Source: Pachysolen tannophilus NRRL Y-2460 (Eukaryota > Ascomycota > Pichiomycetes > Alaninales > Pachysolenaceae). Taken from it: a DNA stretch of 64,000 nt. Both the position numbers and the translations under genes were made by a program. Location of the stretch: the NCBI GenBank assembly GCA_001661245.1, contig KV454011.1:2181051-2245050 (forward strand). The letters run 5' to 3'. Positions within the stretch are counted from its first letter, which is position 1. Each line of letters begins with the position of its first letter. Positions 21,001 to 32,580 of this stretch are shown piece after piece. A model generated the notes under the pieces. That model was not told the origin of the DNA. It worked only from the letters and a program-made list of their open reading frames with translations, and did no database searches.

Positions 21001-22877
21001 CTTGAATCACCAGGAAATGCCAATTTCGAATTCAAAACAGATTTACGAGAACAATCTAAAGCTTGTCCTGTATTAGTTGCACTAATCATTATATCTGGAT
21101 TCCAGATCAATAAATTATTATCATTATCAACGATTTTTGGATTGGACCCAATTATGTGAATGACATCATTTTTAGCAATTTCTAGAGTCAGCCATAAATC
21201 TCTAACTAACACCTTATCGACAGAGTTATCTGGTTTCATGACGGTAATGATTAATTGCTCTTTGGTTCGATTGTTTTTTGTATATTTAGCTTTTAAAACA
21301 TCCAATACTTGGTATCTGTGACAATTAGGTTTTTGTAAAGCAGATTTTGCTAAATTTTTTTGCTCCGTTTTATTATCTTTAAAGCTTTTAAGATAATCTG
21401 GTGTATCAAATCTTTTCACGCCTGTTTGAAAAATAGCTACATTGTTTCTATCAGATCTCAGTAAGAGAGTTTCTGAATCTGCAGGACTTTTTTTCAGAGC
21501 TATCGATTTTTTTTGTGAGAGTTTATTCATAATTTGACATAACTCTTCATCGTCATCTTCAGTAGAGTTATCTGATGAAAATGCATGATCACCGAACTCG
21601 TCTTCTAACTTTTTAAGTGTTGTTGGAATTTTTTCTTTTTTCGTTTCCCCTTTCATTGCTGTGCTTTCGTTTTGGCTCTTTTTCTTGAAAAAAGTATCTA
21701 ATTCAACCATATCAATTTCGTCACTAAATTTATCATCATCAAAATCATCATCTTTTGAATTATCTTTTATAAGTTCATTCACTGGGGGTTTACGGTTTAA
21801 TTGACTAATAGTTTTCTTTTCTATTAATTCTGATAAATCTCCTAAATCACTGCTGAAATCACTATCAGAAGAATTACTAGTTTCCTGTCCCTTTGAATTA
21901 TTTTTATTTTCATCATAAATTTGATCAGCTACCGATCCAGGTATATCTGGACTTTGAAGTCTAAAGCTATTCCCTATAGCATCCAACAACTTATTTATAT
22001 CTCTAGAAGACGATGCCGATGAAGGTGCTGATGTACATGCAGAAAGAGAATTATTATTTTTCACCATATCATTCAAATTTGTCAATGCTGGAGACAGCAG
22101 TTTACTTGAGTTTTTCTTTGATGAAGATGGACGTCTAAATCTTGATATTCCACTTTTTAATAATTTTTTCTTATTTAAAGATAATTTGTTATATGTCAGA
22201 TGATCTACTTGTAATCCTTCTGATCTTGTTCTAGCAAAAGATGGCGAGATTTGTTCATTTCCAACATCTATCGATTCAGAATCTGACGAGCTTCTAGCAT
22301 GTTTCTGAGGAATTGGTGTCTGAGAATCCAAATTATCAAATGTAGCATTATATTTTTTCAATAACGGTATCAATGGATCAGTATCTGAAACAACTTTCCC
22401 ATTTCCTATCAATGGTGACGAGGGAACTATTTTTGATTTTAAACCATCACGATCCAAGCTCTCCAGTTTGATACTTGCAGCCTTTGGAGTCATTTCCCAA
22501 TACACATGATCTTCTGAACTGGGTAGATTATATTTATTATGAGATTTCATCGGTGTACTCTTCACGGGCAGCGGCAGCAGCAACAGCAGCAGCGGCAGCG
22601 CCTGCTGTTGCTCTTGCTGCTGCTCTTGAACCACCACCCCACCAGCATTGGCAATGACATTTGGATCTGAACTGGCTAGCAGCGACTTTGACTTTGTCTG
22701 AAACTTACTCAGATTACTATATTTGTTAAAATTTTCAACAATCGGTTGAAATGCATAATTAGTCTTAATCTTCTTTTTGGATATCTTTGTTATTTTTGTT
22801 TTCTTCGCAGTGAAATTCGGATCATTCTCATCATTAACTATTGGCCTCTTGCTCTTACTATTGCTACTTTCTGACAT
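18099..22877 (-). CDS. DNA2: Dna2 nuclease-helicase
   Basis: Dna2 processes long Okazaki flaps and resects DNA ends. The 1592-residue protein (yeast 1522) has a long disordered N-terminus, then the RecB-type nuclease domain with PLEIKTGG near residue 759. Iron-sulphur cysteines are at LDCSRKS near 605 and CDRCFAVTAC near 845. The superfamily 1 helicase follows, with Walker A GMPGTGKTT near 1132, DEASQVSMP, GDHYQLPP, YRMC and ITRARSKLII. A linker near residue 100 is encoded largely by CTG codons: read as Leu it is an odd oligo-Leu run, read as Ser an ordinary Ser/Pro linker. The ATG is at 22877-22875. Confidence 0.97.
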   Translation of the reverse strand: MSESSNSKSKRPIVNDENDPNFTAKKTKITKISKKKIKTNYAFQPIVENFNKYSNLSKFQTKSKSLLASSDPNVIANAGGVVVQEQQQEQQQALPLLLLLLPLPVKSTPMKSHNKYNLPSSEDHVYWEMTPKAASIKLESLDRDGLKSKIVPSSPLIGNGKVVSDTDPLIPLLKKYNATFDNLDSQTPIPQKHARSSSDSESIDVGNEQISPSFARTRSEGLQVDHLTYNKLSLNKKKLLKSGISRFRRPSSSKKNSSKLLSPALTNLNDMVKNNNSLSACTSAPSSASSSRDINKLLDAIGNSFRLQSPDIPGSVADQIYDENKNNSKGQETSNSSDSDFSSDLGDLSELIEKKTISQLNRKPPVNELIKDNSKDDDFDDDKFSDEIDMVELDTFFKKKSQNESTAMKGETKKEKIPTTLKKLEDEFGDHAFSSDNSTEDDDEELCQIMNKLSQKKSIALKKSPADSETLLLRSDRNNVAIFQTGVKRFDTPDYLKSFKDNKTEQKNLAKSALQKPNCHRYQVLDVLKAKYTKNNRTKEQLIITVMKPDNSVDKVLVRDLWLTLEIAKNDVIHIIGSNPKIVDNDNNLLIWNPDIMISATNTGQALDCSRKSVLNSKLAFPGDSSVPLIVGNIVHSLFQECLSKNNTSLEFINESLENLLQSNLIDILSINETLQRIKDEVNMHIPYIQNWYSTFINDDLRAIIVTEGQKEKSNMSISNILDVEENIWSPMFGIRGLIDVTVEAHLKNSNYDGKFVTPLEIKTGGREYLNHRAQTSLYTLLINERYDMDSKFFLLLYSKLKDMKKHDINPTDLKLLINIRNKISQYLQEGSRKLPPLLKQSQCDRCFAVTACMTMNKLMENGNESESGLKEGLYEAITGHLKTNPYYIEYFNYWDNLITKEESVINSMKKELWVKTALEREENGGKAIGNLVITEVCESEEESNHGFMYTFSRLADKSEQTKRSLLNSQLTKHDRVIISDEDGHFALSSGWIISIREGFITIKTDRRIINSSVKLPGFAEKDQQIFQSVLHSMNSQHLSSELITVQQSKTYRIDKDEMFHGLALARYNLLNLFLPDEVGDPRRRRFLVDMEAPKFSLEPLPYELPESASFNSDQIKAFDKILKTKDYSLILGMPGTGKTTAIAQIIRYLVKNNSTVLLASYTHSAVDNILIKLKNDGIPILRTGHISKVHPEVQKFVPNSEKEGSITVNNSQTFKKAYIEPAVVATTCLGINDVVFNHRKNFDYCIIDEASQVSMPVCLGPLRFCDKFVLVGDHYQLPPLVVSQEARNGGLDKSLFRILSERFPESVVDLSYQYRMCADIMLLSNTLIYEGRLKCGSEEVAKQSLLIPFPDKLTTLFKNPDLDENQNWLKHIFEPKNKVVFLNHDELPAFEKINGEKIENPTEAELIRQIVESLIYCGVNENSIGVMSLYRAQLRILYRKLSTHTGVEILTADQFQGRDKDCIIISMVRSNDTNTVGELLKEWRRINVAITRARSKLIILGSRKTMDNLNTLQAFMSIIETRGWMYNIPKGGDGFYNIFLNNDKLLSTSTQLSSSKMRKNNSQVKKNGIKIDSKIIQNRPVLKNIVDELLG

Positions 22878-23225
22878 GACTGCTCCTCCTCCCGACCATC
22901 AACTTTACTCATCAATGAATTAGAAATCCAACAAGACAATTATATATATATATACATCTCTTTGTGTTTACGCGTAACGCTCTTAATAGAAAATAGATCA
23001 AAAAACGAAAAATGGTCGTGTAAATGATAGCACACAGAATGTTTAGTACCAAAAAATTTTTCAGGTGAGAACCCAAGACGAAAGAGAGATGGGTTAGAAG
23101 AAGAGGAAGTAAGTGATGATTATTATCTTGTGGTGAAAGTTGAGAAATTTGTATATAAGGTTGTTGTATCTGTGGTGTGTTGAGTAGTTTCTTTGATTTT
23201 TTTTTTTTTTTTTGTTTTGTTATTG
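22878..23225. promoter_or_regulatory. divergent DNA2-RET1 promoter with MCB element
   Basis: The region is 348 bp between divergent genes. It holds an ACGCGT box at 22969-22974, TATATA near 22940-22952 and a T-run just before RET1. No additional gene was seen. Confidence 0.6.
22969..22974. promoter_or_regulatory. MluI cell-cycle box (ACGCGT) upstream of DNA2
   Basis: This palindromic ACGCGT lies 92 bp upstream of the DNA2 start. MBF binds this element to drive G1/S expression of DNA replication genes in yeasts, which fits DNA2. The link is by analogy. Confidence 0.5.
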
Positions 23226-26200
23226 ATGAGAATGCAGTCAAAGAGGAAATCATCAGTTTCTCGTCAACCTTTATATAATCATGATCATAAGAAACTGGAT
23301 GATTCGTTTAATGAATTATTACAACCTGTATATAAGGGTAAAGGGTTATCTGATCTGATCAATACTGCAGAAGATAAATGGAACTTGTTACCAGCTTTTT
23401 TAAAAGTGAAAGGTTTGGTTAAGCAGCATCTTGATTCGTTCAATTATTTTGTTGATGTTGATTTGAAGAAAATTATTCTTGCAAATGAAAAAGTTTTAAG
23501 TGATGTTGATCCTGAATTTTATTTAAAATATTTGGATATTAGAGTTGGTTATAAATCTAATGCCTCTAAGAAAGATGCTAGTTATAAAGAGGTTATATTG
23601 TCACCTCATGAGTGTCGTCTTAGAGATTCAACGTATAGTGCACCAATTTATGTTGATGTTGAATATACTAGAGGAAGAAAAATTATTATGCATAGAGATT
23701 TGGAAATTGGAAGAATGCCAATCATGTTACGATCTAATAAGTGTATTCTTGATGGTAAGACAGAAACTGAAATGGCTGTGCTTCAAGAGTGTCCTTTGGA
23801 TCCAGGTGGATATTTTATAGTAAATGGTACTGAGAAAGTCATTTTAGTTCAAGAACAATTGAGTAAAAATAGAATTATAGTTGAAGCTGATGAAAAGAAA
23901 AATATTGTTCAAGCTTCGGTAACTTCTTCAACACATGAAAGGAAATCTAAGACTTATGTTGTTACTAAAAATGGTAAAATTTATTTAAAACATAATTCGA
24001 TTAGTGAAGAAATACCAATTGTAATTGTATTAAAAGCTGCAGGTATAACTTCGGATCTTGAAGTTATGCAATTAGTTTGTGGTGATAATCCAGCGTATCA
24101 AGATATATTTGTTGTAAATTTTGAAGAAGCTTCCAAAGTTGGTATTTATACTCAAAATCAAGCTTTAGAATATATTGGACAAAGAGTAAAGACAATGAGA
24201 AGAATGAATGCTCCTAGATTATCTATTTTACAAGAAGGTATCGATGCAATTGCCACTACTGTAATAGCACATATTACAGTAAATGATTTAGATTTCCGTG
24301 AAAAATCATTATATATTGCTATGATGACAAGAAGAGTTATCATGGCTATTGATAATCCTAAGATGGTTGATGATAGAGATTATGTTGGTAATAAACGTTT
24401 AGAATTAGCTGGTCAATTAATGTCTTTACTTTTTGAAGATTTATTTAAAAAATTTAATTCTGATTTTAAAGCAAATATTGACAAGATTTTGAAAAAACCA
24501 AATAGAGCTTCTGAATTTGATGCTTTATTAAGTATCAATATTCATTCTAACAATATTACAACTGGTATGAATAGAGCTATTTCTACAGGTAACTGGTCTT
24601 TAAAACGTTTTAAAATGGAAAGAGCAGGTGTTACACATGTTTTATCAAGATTGTCATATATTAGTGCTTTAGGTATGATGACTCGTATTTCATCACAATT
24701 TGAAAAATCAAGAAAAGTTTCAGGTCCAAGAGCATTACAACCATCACAATTTGGAATGTTATGTACTTCAGATACTCCTGAAGGTGAAGCTTGTGGTTTG
24801 GTTAAAAATTTAGCATTAATGACACATATCACCACAGATGATGAAGAGGAACCTATTAGGAGATTATGTTATATATTAGGAATTAAAGATATTAGCATTA
24901 CAGATAGTGGATCATTAAACAGTAAAGGTACTTTTGGTGTATATTTAAATGGTACTATTATTGGTATTTCTAGATTTCCAACAAAATTTGTTGAAAATTT
25001 TAGAAATTTAAGAAGATCGGGGAAAATATCTGCATTTATTTCTATACATACAAATTTGCATCAATCTTCAGTACATATTGCCACGGATGGTGGGCGTATA
25101 TGTAGGCCCTTGATTATAGTTTCTGATGGTGAATCTAGAGTGAAATCAGAGCATTTACTGATGTTGAAAAGTGGTCAATGGCAATTTGATGATTTCTTAA
25201 CTAATGGTCTTGTTGAATATTTGGATGTCAATGAAGAGAATGATGCTTTCATTGCATTATATGAGAATGATATTACTTATTCTTCAACTCATTTAGAAAT
25301 TGAACCTTTCACTGTATTAGGTGCTGTTGCAGGGTTAATTCCATATCCTCATCATAATCAATCTCCAAGAAATACATATCAGTGTGCTATGGGTAAACAG
25401 GCAATTGGTACTATAGGGTATAATCAATTTAGAAGAATTGATACATTATTATATTTAATGGTTTATCCACAACAACCAATGGTAAAGACTAAAACCATTG
25501 AACTTATTGAATATGACAAGCTTCCAGCTGGTCAAAATGCTACTGTAGCAGTGATGTCGTATTCTGGTTATGATATAGAAGATGCTTTAGTTTTGAATAA
25601 GGCTTCTATAGATCGAGGATTTGGAAGATGTCAAGTTTTAAGGAAAAACACCAGTGTATTGAAAAGATATCCTAATCATTCAAAAGATATTGTTGCTGGA
25701 ATGAGAGTTGATGAAAATGGTGATCCTATTTATCAACATGCGGCTTTAGGTCCCGATGGATTAGGTGAAGTTGGTATGAAAGTTGATAGTGGACAAGTTT
25801 ATATAAATAAATGTGTTCCAACAAATGCTACTGAAAGTGTCTTGGGTACCAATAATCCTAATCAACCACAACCACAAGCAGAACAACATAGAGAAACACC
25901 AGCTGTATATAGAGCACCAGAACCAAGTTATATTGATCAAGTAATGATGTCTGTAAGTGACAATGATCAGGCATTGATTAAAGTATTATTAAGACAAACA
26001 AGAAGACCAGAATTGGGTGATAAATTTTCTTCAAGACATGGTCAAAAGGGTGTTTGTGGTATTATAGTTCAACAAGAAGATTTACCGTTTAACGATGATG
26101 GTATTTCTCCCGATATAATAATGAACCCACATGGGTTCCCATCCCGTATGACTGTGGGCAAAATGATGGAATTAGTTTCTGGTAAAGCAGGAGTCTTGGA

Positions 26201-26735
26201 TGGAACTTTACAATATGGTACATGTTTTGGAGGCTCCAAATTAGAAGATATGTCCAGGATTTTAGTTGATAAAGGTTTCAGTTATAGCGGTAAAGATATG
26301 CTTTATTCCGGTATCACAGGAGAATGCTTACAAGCATACATTTTCTTTGGTCCAATATATTATCAAAAATTAAAACATATGGTTTTAGATAAAATGCATG
26401 CAAGAGCTAGAGGTCCAAGAGCAGTATTAACTAGACAACCAACAGAAGGTCGGTCACGTGATGGTGGTTTAAGGTTAGGAGAGATGGAGAGAGATTGTGT
26501 AATAGCTTATGGAGCATCACAATTATTATTGGAAAGATTAATGCTAAGTTCAGACGCCTTCGATGTAGACGTGTGTGGTAGCTGCGGCTTAATGGGTTAC
26601 AACGGATGGTGTCCTTCATGTAAAACTGGTGAAGGTGTAATAAAGATGAAAATACCTTATGCTGCAAAATTATTATTCCAAGAATTGATTGCAATGAATA
26701 TTGCTCCTAGATTAAAGTTAGGAGATGTATTCTAA
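23226..26735 (+). CDS. RET1: RNA polymerase III second-largest subunit (Rpc2/C128)
   Basis: This is the beta-like subunit of RNA polymerase III, which makes tRNAs, 5S rRNA and U6. The 1169-residue protein aligns along nearly its whole length with yeast Ret1 (1149). Shared blocks include [86 protein letters not shown] and the C-terminal zinc ribbon [16 protein letters not shown]. Two in-frame ATGs (23226 and 23232) are candidate starts; the first is used. Only two CTG codons were found in the frame (23355, 25158), where S. cerevisiae has Glu and Arg. Confidence 0.97.
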   Translation: MRMQSKRKSSVSRQPLYNHDHKKLDDSFNELLQPVYKGKGLSDLINTAEDKWNLLPAFLKVKGLVKQHLDSFNYFVDVDLKKIILANEKVLSDVDPEFYLKYLDIRVGYKSNASKKDASYKEVILSPHECRLRDSTYSAPIYVDVEYTRGRKIIMHRDLEIGRMPIMLRSNKCILDGKTETEMAVLQECPLDPGGYFIVNGTEKVILVQEQLSKNRIIVEADEKKNIVQASVTSSTHERKSKTYVVTKNGKIYLKHNSISEEIPIVIVLKAAGITSDLEVMQLVCGDNPAYQDIFVVNFEEASKVGIYTQNQALEYIGQRVKTMRRMNAPRLSILQEGIDAIATTVIAHITVNDLDFREKSLYIAMMTRRVIMAIDNPKMVDDRDYVGNKRLELAGQLMSLLFEDLFKKFNSDFKANIDKILKKPNRASEFDALLSINIHSNNITTGMNRAISTGNWSLKRFKMERAGVTHVLSRLSYISALGMMTRISSQFEKSRKVSGPRALQPSQFGMLCTSDTPEGEACGLVKNLALMTHITTDDEEEPIRRLCYILGIKDISITDSGSLNSKGTFGVYLNGTIIGISRFPTKFVENFRNLRRSGKISAFISIHTNLHQSSVHIATDGGRICRPLIIVSDGESRVKSEHLLMLKSGQWQFDDFLTNGLVEYLDVNEENDAFIALYENDITYSSTHLEIEPFTVLGAVAGLIPYPHHNQSPRNTYQCAMGKQAIGTIGYNQFRRIDTLLYLMVYPQQPMVKTKTIELIEYDKLPAGQNATVAVMSYSGYDIEDALVLNKASIDRGFGRCQVLRKNTSVLKRYPNHSKDIVAGMRVDENGDPIYQHAALGPDGLGEVGMKVDSGQVYINKCVPTNATESVLGTNNPNQPQPQAEQHRETPAVYRAPEPSYIDQVMMSVSDNDQALIKVLLRQTRRPELGDKFSSRHGQKGVCGIIVQQEDLPFNDDGISPDIIMNPHGFPSRMTVGKMMELVSGKAGVLDGTLQYGTCFGGSKLEDMSRILVDKGFSYSGKDMLYSGITGECLQAYIFFGPIYYQKLKHMVLDKMHARARGPRAVLTRQPTEGRSRDGGLRLGEMERDCVIAYGASQLLLERLMLSSDAFDVDVCGSCGLMGYNGWCPSCKTGEGVIKMKIPYAAKLLFQELIAMNIAPRLKLGDVF

Positions 26736-27396
26736 TATAGAATAGAATTGAATAGTCGTGTGCACTCAACTTAAAAAAATAAATAGCCAAAAAAAAAACC
26801 CCCCAAACAGTAGTGTAACAAAATATCAAAATCTCCTATTTCTTTTTTCTTCCGGGTAACACTTTCTTTTTTTTTTTTTTTTTTTTTTTTAAAAATTTTT
26901 TTTTTTTTTCCTCATCTCATCTTTTGTACCAAGAAACAAAAAGACATTTTTTTCACCAAAATTATAGTACTAAATTATATAGAAGGTAAACTAGGGTAAA
27001 AAAGAAAGAAAAAAAAAAAAAAAAAGTGAAAAATTTATTATTAGGCTAGATAATAAATATAATAGAATAAATTTTTTTTTTTTTTTTTTAATAGAAAAAA
27101 AAAATTTGAGAATTTTAAAAGACTTGAATATTTCTTTAAAGGAAGAAAGAAGAAGAATATATCATCTTTTGATACTAGATTAGAGTAAAACCAAATCAAA
27201 ATATATTTGGGTTAAATTCATTACTGCTAGATCAATATTAATAGTGATTGTTTAAAAAAAAAAATAAAAATAAAAAGAAAAAAATTTTCAAAAGTATTTG
27301 TGGTATTAATTATTTGAATTTTTTTTTTTTTTCATATTTGCTTTTTCTTTTCTTTTTGGACATAGATAACTAGATTGATAGATTGATAGATTGGAT
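26736..27396. promoter_or_regulatory. NOP58 upstream region with PAC- and RRPE-like elements
   Basis: This 661-bp region is dominated by long A and T tracts. It contains AAAAATTTTT at 26891-26900, CTCATCTCATCT at 26911-26922 (reverse complement of the PAC core GATGAG, twice) and AAAATTTTCA at 27291-27300 (RRPE-like). These pairs mark ribosome-biogenesis promoters in yeasts. No snoRNA was recognised. Confidence 0.45.
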
Positions 27397-28950
27397 ATGG
27401 CTTTTGTTTTAACAGAAACGGCAGCTGGGTATGCTTTACTCAAAGCGTCGGATAAGAAGATTTATAAGTCTACTAGTCTTTTAACTGATTTGAACAGTGC
27501 TGAAAAAGTTGCCAACCAGTTTAAGATTGCTGCTTTTTCCAAATTTAGTTCAGCAGCTAGTGCTTTAGAAGAGGCAACTTCAATTATGGATGGTAAAGTA
27601 TCTGAAAAATTGAGTAAGATGCTTGATGAAGCAAAATCTTCAAAAAAGGCAACGTTAATAGTATCTGATACTAAATTAGCCAATGCTATTAATAAGTTGG
27701 GTTTAAATTTTTCAGTTGTTTCAGATGCAGTAACTTTGGATTTATATAGAGCTGTTAGAGAATATTTACCTGAATTATTACCTGGTATTTCTGATAAAGA
27801 TTTATCTACAATGTCTTTAGGTTTATCACATTCTATTGGTCGTCATAAATTAAAATTTTCTGCTGATAAAGTGGATACTATGATTGTTCAAGCCATTGCA
27901 TTATTGGATGATTTAGATAAAGAATTAAACACTTATGCAATGAGATGTAAAGAATGGTATGGTTGGCATTTCCCAGAATTAGCCAAGATTGTTACTGATT
28001 CTGTTGCTTATGCAAGAATTATTCTTACTATGGGTATTCGTTCAAATGCTGCTGATATTGATTTAAGTGAAGTTTTACCAGAAGAAATTGAACTGCAAGT
28101 TAAAAATGCTGCTGAAATTTCAATGGGTACTGAAATAACAGAAATTGATTTATTAAATATTAGAGAATTGGCTCAACAAATTGTTGAATTTTCTGCTTAT
28201 AGAGAACAATTATCAAATTATTTATCTAATAGAATGAAGGCAATTGCACCAAATTTGACTCAATTGGTTGGTGAATTGGTTGGTGCAAGATTGATTGCTC
28301 ATGCTGGATCAATGGTATCCTTAGCTAAAGCTCCTGCTTCTACTATTCAAATATTAGGTGCTGAAAAGGCATTATTTAGAGCATTAAAGACAAAACATGA
28401 TACTCCAAAATATGGTTTACTTTATCATGCTTCATTAGTTGGACAAGCCTCAGGTAAAAACAAAGGTAAGATTGCAAGAGTCTTGGCTGCAAAAGCAGCA
28501 GTTGCATTACGTTATGATGCTTTAGCTGAAGAAAGAGATGATTCTGGAGATATTGGATTAGCTGCTAGAGCTAAAGTTGAATCAAGATTAAGTGCTTTAG
28601 AAGGTCGTGATTTAAGAACAACTTCAAAGATTATTAGAGAACTGAAGAAAATTGAATTAACAGAATCTAAAGCATATAATGCAGATGCTGATGCCACTAC
28701 TGATGCCATTGCTGCTGCTGAAACTACCACTGCAACTATTGCAGACTCTGATGATGAATCAGATGAAGAAGAAGAAAAAGAGAAAGTAGAGAAGAAAGAA
28801 AAGAAACACAAGAAAGAAAAGAAAGAAAAGAAAGATAAAAAGCGTAAGAGAGAAGATGAAGAAGAATCTGAAGAGAAAAAGGAGAAAAAGAAACTTAAGA
28901 AGGAAAAGAAAGAGAAAAAGGAAAAAAAAGAAAAAAAACATAAGAAATAA
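27397..28950 (+). CDS. NOP58: Nop58, core protein of box C/D snoRNPs
   Basis: Nop58 is a nucleolar scaffold of box C/D snoRNPs that guide rRNA 2'-O-methylation. The 517-residue protein (yeast 511) has the NOP5 N-terminal domain, a coiled coil, and the RNA-binding NOP domain with [28 protein letters not shown] (residues about 275-305) and [27 protein letters not shown]. It ends in a Lys/Glu-rich KKE/D tail that tells Nop58 from Nop56. The ATG at 27397 follows a TTG-GAT in the same frame. CTG codons at 28093 and 28642 correspond to Glu and Ala in S. cerevisiae. Confidence 0.97.
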   Translation: MAFVLTETAAGYALLKASDKKIYKSTSLLTDLNSAEKVANQFKIAAFSKFSSAASALEEATSIMDGKVSEKLSKMLDEAKSSKKATLIVSDTKLANAINKLGLNFSVVSDAVTLDLYRAVREYLPELLPGISDKDLSTMSLGLSHSIGRHKLKFSADKVDTMIVQAIALLDDLDKELNTYAMRCKEWYGWHFPELAKIVTDSVAYARIILTMGIRSNAADIDLSEVLPEEIELQVKNAAEISMGTEITEIDLLNIRELAQQIVEFSAYREQLSNYLSNRMKAIAPNLTQLVGELVGARLIAHAGSMVSLAKAPASTIQILGAEKALFRALKTKHDTPKYGLLYHASLVGQASGKNKGKIARVLAAKAAVALRYDALAEERDDSGDIGLAARAKVESRLSALEGRDLRTTSKIIRELKKIELTESKAYNADADATTDAIAAAETTTATIADSDDESDEEEEKEKVEKKEKKHKKEKKEKKDKKRKREDEEESEEKKEKKKLKKEKKEKKEKKEKKHKK

Positions 28951-29270
28951 ACTCTTTTAATTTAAGATATTTTTTTTAATTGTTTTTTTTTTGCTCTTTC
29001 CTCTTGTCTCTTGTTTCGGTTCTTTGTACTTTTCTTTATTTTATTTCATTTTTACTTTTTTTTTTTTTTTTTGAAAATATTATGTTTTAAAACTTGGTTT
29101 TTGTTTTTTTTATTTTCGTTTTTCCTTTTTGTCTTTTGTGAAGAGTGTTTCTTAGATCTTTATTCTACTTTGCATCTGTTTTTATTTTTATTTTTTTTCT
29201 TTTTTTTAATTTTAATCTATATGATATAGTAATGCAATGACATTATCATTTAAAAAGAAAATAAAAAAGC
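28951..29270. other. convergent T-rich intergenic region
   Basis: The region is 320 bp between the stops of NOP58 and the coiled-coil gene. It is strongly T-rich on the plus strand, and its open frames encode only Phe/Leu low complexity. No gene was seen. Confidence 0.5.
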
Positions 29271-30038
29271 TTATCCATTATTGTTTAATGCGATTTCTAA
29301 ATTTTTGAATTTTTCTTTCAATTGCAGTAATTCCTGATTACTATTTTGATTATCTGTTACTTCATTTTCTAATACATGAATAATTTCTCCTGTTTCTAGT
29401 TTCAAATTTTCCATAATTTTTTCAAATACCAAACTATATTGTTTGTTATATTTTGATATTAATTCAATTTCACGATTTGTTGTTTCTGTTTTATCTTGAA
29501 ATAATTTTGAATTACTCATTGATAATTCCAGAGTATAATTTTTTCTATTTAAAATTGAATTTTTAATTGAAATTAATAATTCTTTATTATCTTCAAGTAA
29601 TTTTTCATAATTTTTACTAAAAAATTCTTGTGTTTGAAGAGTAATCATTAATTTTAAATTTTCTGATTGTAAAGAATGTATTTCGCTATCCCGGGGATCA
29701 AGAGTTTCCACTAATGTTGTTAGGTCACGTTTCCCGGTGGTGTTGGTAGTTGTGGATGTGGTTGTAGAGGAAAAAGTAGAAGAAGGAGAAGATAAAGATG
29801 CCATATTAATACCAACAGCGTTAGTATTAGTATCACCGCCACTGCTAGTGGCCCCCGCACTTGAATTTCTTAAACTATTCTCATCATCAATTTCAAACGA
29901 AGATGATGAATGTCTTGCTATTTCCTTCAACTTATCTTCAATCTCCGTACTTTTTGAATTCTGATCCATTAAACTCGATGCCAACCGATTAAGCAACGTC
30001 TTTATTGTCACTAAATCATCTTCTGGTGTTGAATCCAT
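29271..30038 (-). CDS. coiled-coil protein, possibly SIKE/FGFR1OP2-like (STRIPAK/FAR)
   Basis: This 255-residue protein has an N-terminal helix (EDDLVTIKTLLNRLASSLMDQNSK), a Ser/Thr-rich linker at about 50-105, and a long coiled coil from about 110 to the end. The arrangement RDSEIHSLQSENLKLMITLQ followed by a second helical block ending in ENEV...LLQLKEKFKNLEIAL recalls the SIKE/FGFR1OP2 family of STRIPAK complexes and yeast Far proteins. That is only a resemblance of pattern; coiled coils make such matches weak. The ATG is at 30038-30036. A URS1-like motif lies about 225 bp upstream. Confidence 0.75.
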   Translation of the reverse strand: MDSTPEDDLVTIKTLLNRLASSLMDQNSKSTEIEDKLKEIARHSSSSFEIDDENSLRNSSAGATSSGGDTNTNAVGINMASLSSPSSTFSSTTTSTTTNTTGKRDLTTLVETLDPRDSEIHSLQSENLKLMITLQTQEFFSKNYEKLLEDNKELLISIKNSILNRKNYTLELSMSNSKLFQDKTETTNREIELISKYNKQYSLVFEKIMENLKLETGEIIHVLENEVTDNQNSNQELLQLKEKFKNLEIALNNNG

Positions 30039-31510
30039 CTTATAATATAATAGTAAGTAGTTAATATATAATTATACACTTACTTACTTATTCACTCACT
30101 ATCTATATAGATATAGTTTTAATTTAATAGTAATGAAAAATTCATAAACTTGTGCACTGTCCGCACGACCTTTTTCTTTTTCTTTTTCTTTTTCTTTTTT
30201 TAACTTTTTCACTGGAAAAATTTAACGGAAATTTTTATTTTTTATTTCTCTGTTTTATTGTTTTCGGCGGTTAAAGTACTTCTGCACCGGCAGAATTTTT
30301 CCCTCTTTCTTCTTCTCTTCCCCTTCTTCTTTTTTCCTTTCGGAAAAAAAAAAAAAAGAAGAAGGTTCTCCCACAGTGAAACACCAATAAAGCTAAAGTT
30401 AAAACTAAAGGCTAAGTCTAAAGCTCAAATAATTTTAACTCTTTTCATATAAAACAATCAAATTGATTACAATTCTTAAATAAGATCAATTTCCTAAAAA
30501 ATTTATTTTCTATCTAAGACATTCTATACTAATTTTAATCTATTGGCTTATTTATAGTATTTCCTAATGCGGGTTCTAGATTTTCTATTTTTTTATTTTG
30601 TATTTTTTACGTGAAAAAATTCTGACGGCACAATTACATCATGGTAATCAGTAAAAATCAATCAATCAATCAATCATTATACAATAGAATAAGATTAATC
30701 ACGATTTAAAAAACCAATTTATTTTATTAGAAAATTTGTGCTGCTACAAGATTTTTTTTGTTAAAAATTAATTTTATATATCCATTCATCCATTAATCCA
30801 TCCACATTAAATATCTCAAAAATACATTTAATTCTCTCTTTCTCTTTCTTTCTTTATTTCTCATTATATAGATATAAGCATTTTAGCTAAAAAAAGAAAT
30901 TCACGTTGTCTTTTTTTAATTTTTTTAATTTTTTTAATTTTTTTTTTCTTTCTTTTTTATTACTGTTTTTGAGGAGCTGGACTTTGACCGTTTTTTCTCA
31001 CCCCTTTCCCTTTTAAAAAAAAACATAAAAACATATAGCTGTAAAATAATAATTACTATTTATTTATTTATAATTTATTTAATCATATTATTAAGGTCAT
31101 TTAAGATAGGTTCCGAGCTTTCAGTTGTTGGGCCTAATTAAACTCTTTTTTTTTTTAAAAAAAGAAGAAAAAAAAAAGATTTAAGACAAAAGAAAGAAAG
31201 GGAATATTAAATTATTTTTTTTTAACTTCTTGTTCTTCTTTTTCTTTAAAAAAAAAAAGGAATCTACTGTTAATTTAATTAATTTAATTTAATTTAATTT
31301 AATTAAATTTTTTTTTTTCTTTCTTTCTTACTATACTCTCTTGAGCTTGGTTTTTTTATTTATTTTTTTTTAGTTCGTTAGTTTGTTTCCAAAAGAAATA
31401 GTTGATAGGTTTATCGCTTGGAATAGAGTTATTTTAATAATACCGCTGTTGTTAAGTTGTTTTAATTTTGTGTCTTGCGGTTATTTCCACATATTAAAAT
31501 CAAGAATAAG
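30039..31510. promoter_or_regulatory. 1.47-kb divergent intergenic region
   Basis: This long region separates the SIKE-like gene from the PTP3-like gene. It has the TTTCGGCGGTTA motif at 30262-30273, CT-rich stretches at 30174-30200 and 30300-30335, ATCA repeats near 30657-30674 and many A/T tracts. I found no tRNA B-box, no snoRNA with convincing boxes and no coding frame above background. Its length suggests a complex promoter for the phosphatase gene or an unseen ncRNA. Confidence 0.5.
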
Positions 31511-32548
31511 ATGACTTCCATAACGGCGGATTCTCCATCTCCTCATTTCAACTTTTCGCCATCTTTAGAACAACAAAATGATTACTTTAGTTTTAATACA
31601 AAAAATCTGCAAGTGCCAGAAGTTTCAAGAGAACAAGATACCCGTACCATTTCTCATACTCAGCATAATCGTGAATTAGCTTCAGTACTGCACTCTGTTA
31701 ATGATAGGCGCCCAAGACAAGAAATACATACGCAATCATCTTATTTCCCTGTGCAGCCCCAAAACGTGATATACGAAAATGAAAATGATAGTGGTGGTGG
31801 TGGCGGTGTTGCCGCTATTGGTGTTTCTGGTTCTGGTACTCAAGTTCAATCAGTACGTAATGCACATCAAAGACCTTCTGTGCGCAAAGTGTCCCCATCA
31901 AGGAAACCATATATCAACCATAACAAGTTGAATTCCATCTCATCAATCAGCTCAAATACATCAGAACTCACGTTGGTGGATCCCCAAAATGCTGCACTGC
32001 GGAAACTGAGCAAAAGAACAAATTCTGTGGCAAGTACAGATACATTGGTCGATGTGGGATGTGCCCATGTGCTTCCTTCTGCTCCTGCTCTTGCTCTTCC
32101 ACCTGCACCTGCTCCTGCTCATCAACATCCACATCTTCCACCTTCTTCTTCTTCGTCATCGTCCTCATCATTCTCATCGTCATCGTGCTCTTCATCGGCT
32201 TCTTCTACATGTTATCCGCTGGTGCAGCAGGTGCTGCCACTGCCACTGCCACTGCTAGCACCATCGTCAAGAGGTTCCGTCAGATCAAATACTTTAAACG
32301 ATGTATCCCCGATCAGGAAACCAAACCTAACAAGAGCATCGACTTCAAGTTCAACTTCTTCGGCACCTTCTCCAACTTTGACAGCTTTCAACCTGAATTA
32401 TTCAGCTTCATTCAATTTGCCATCAAATTATCCTTTACTTAACCCTAAAAATCTTAATTTAGGTGTGTCACTGGCTTCAGCCACAGAATCGGTATTTGCT
32501 CATCATAGATCAAATACAAATACAAATCCAATCACAAATCCAATTACA

Positions 32549-32580
<32 letters not shown>

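Noticed and set aside
29011-29229. 72-codon plus-strand ORF after NOP58
   Set aside because: It encodes only Phe/Leu low complexity from a T-rich 3' region.
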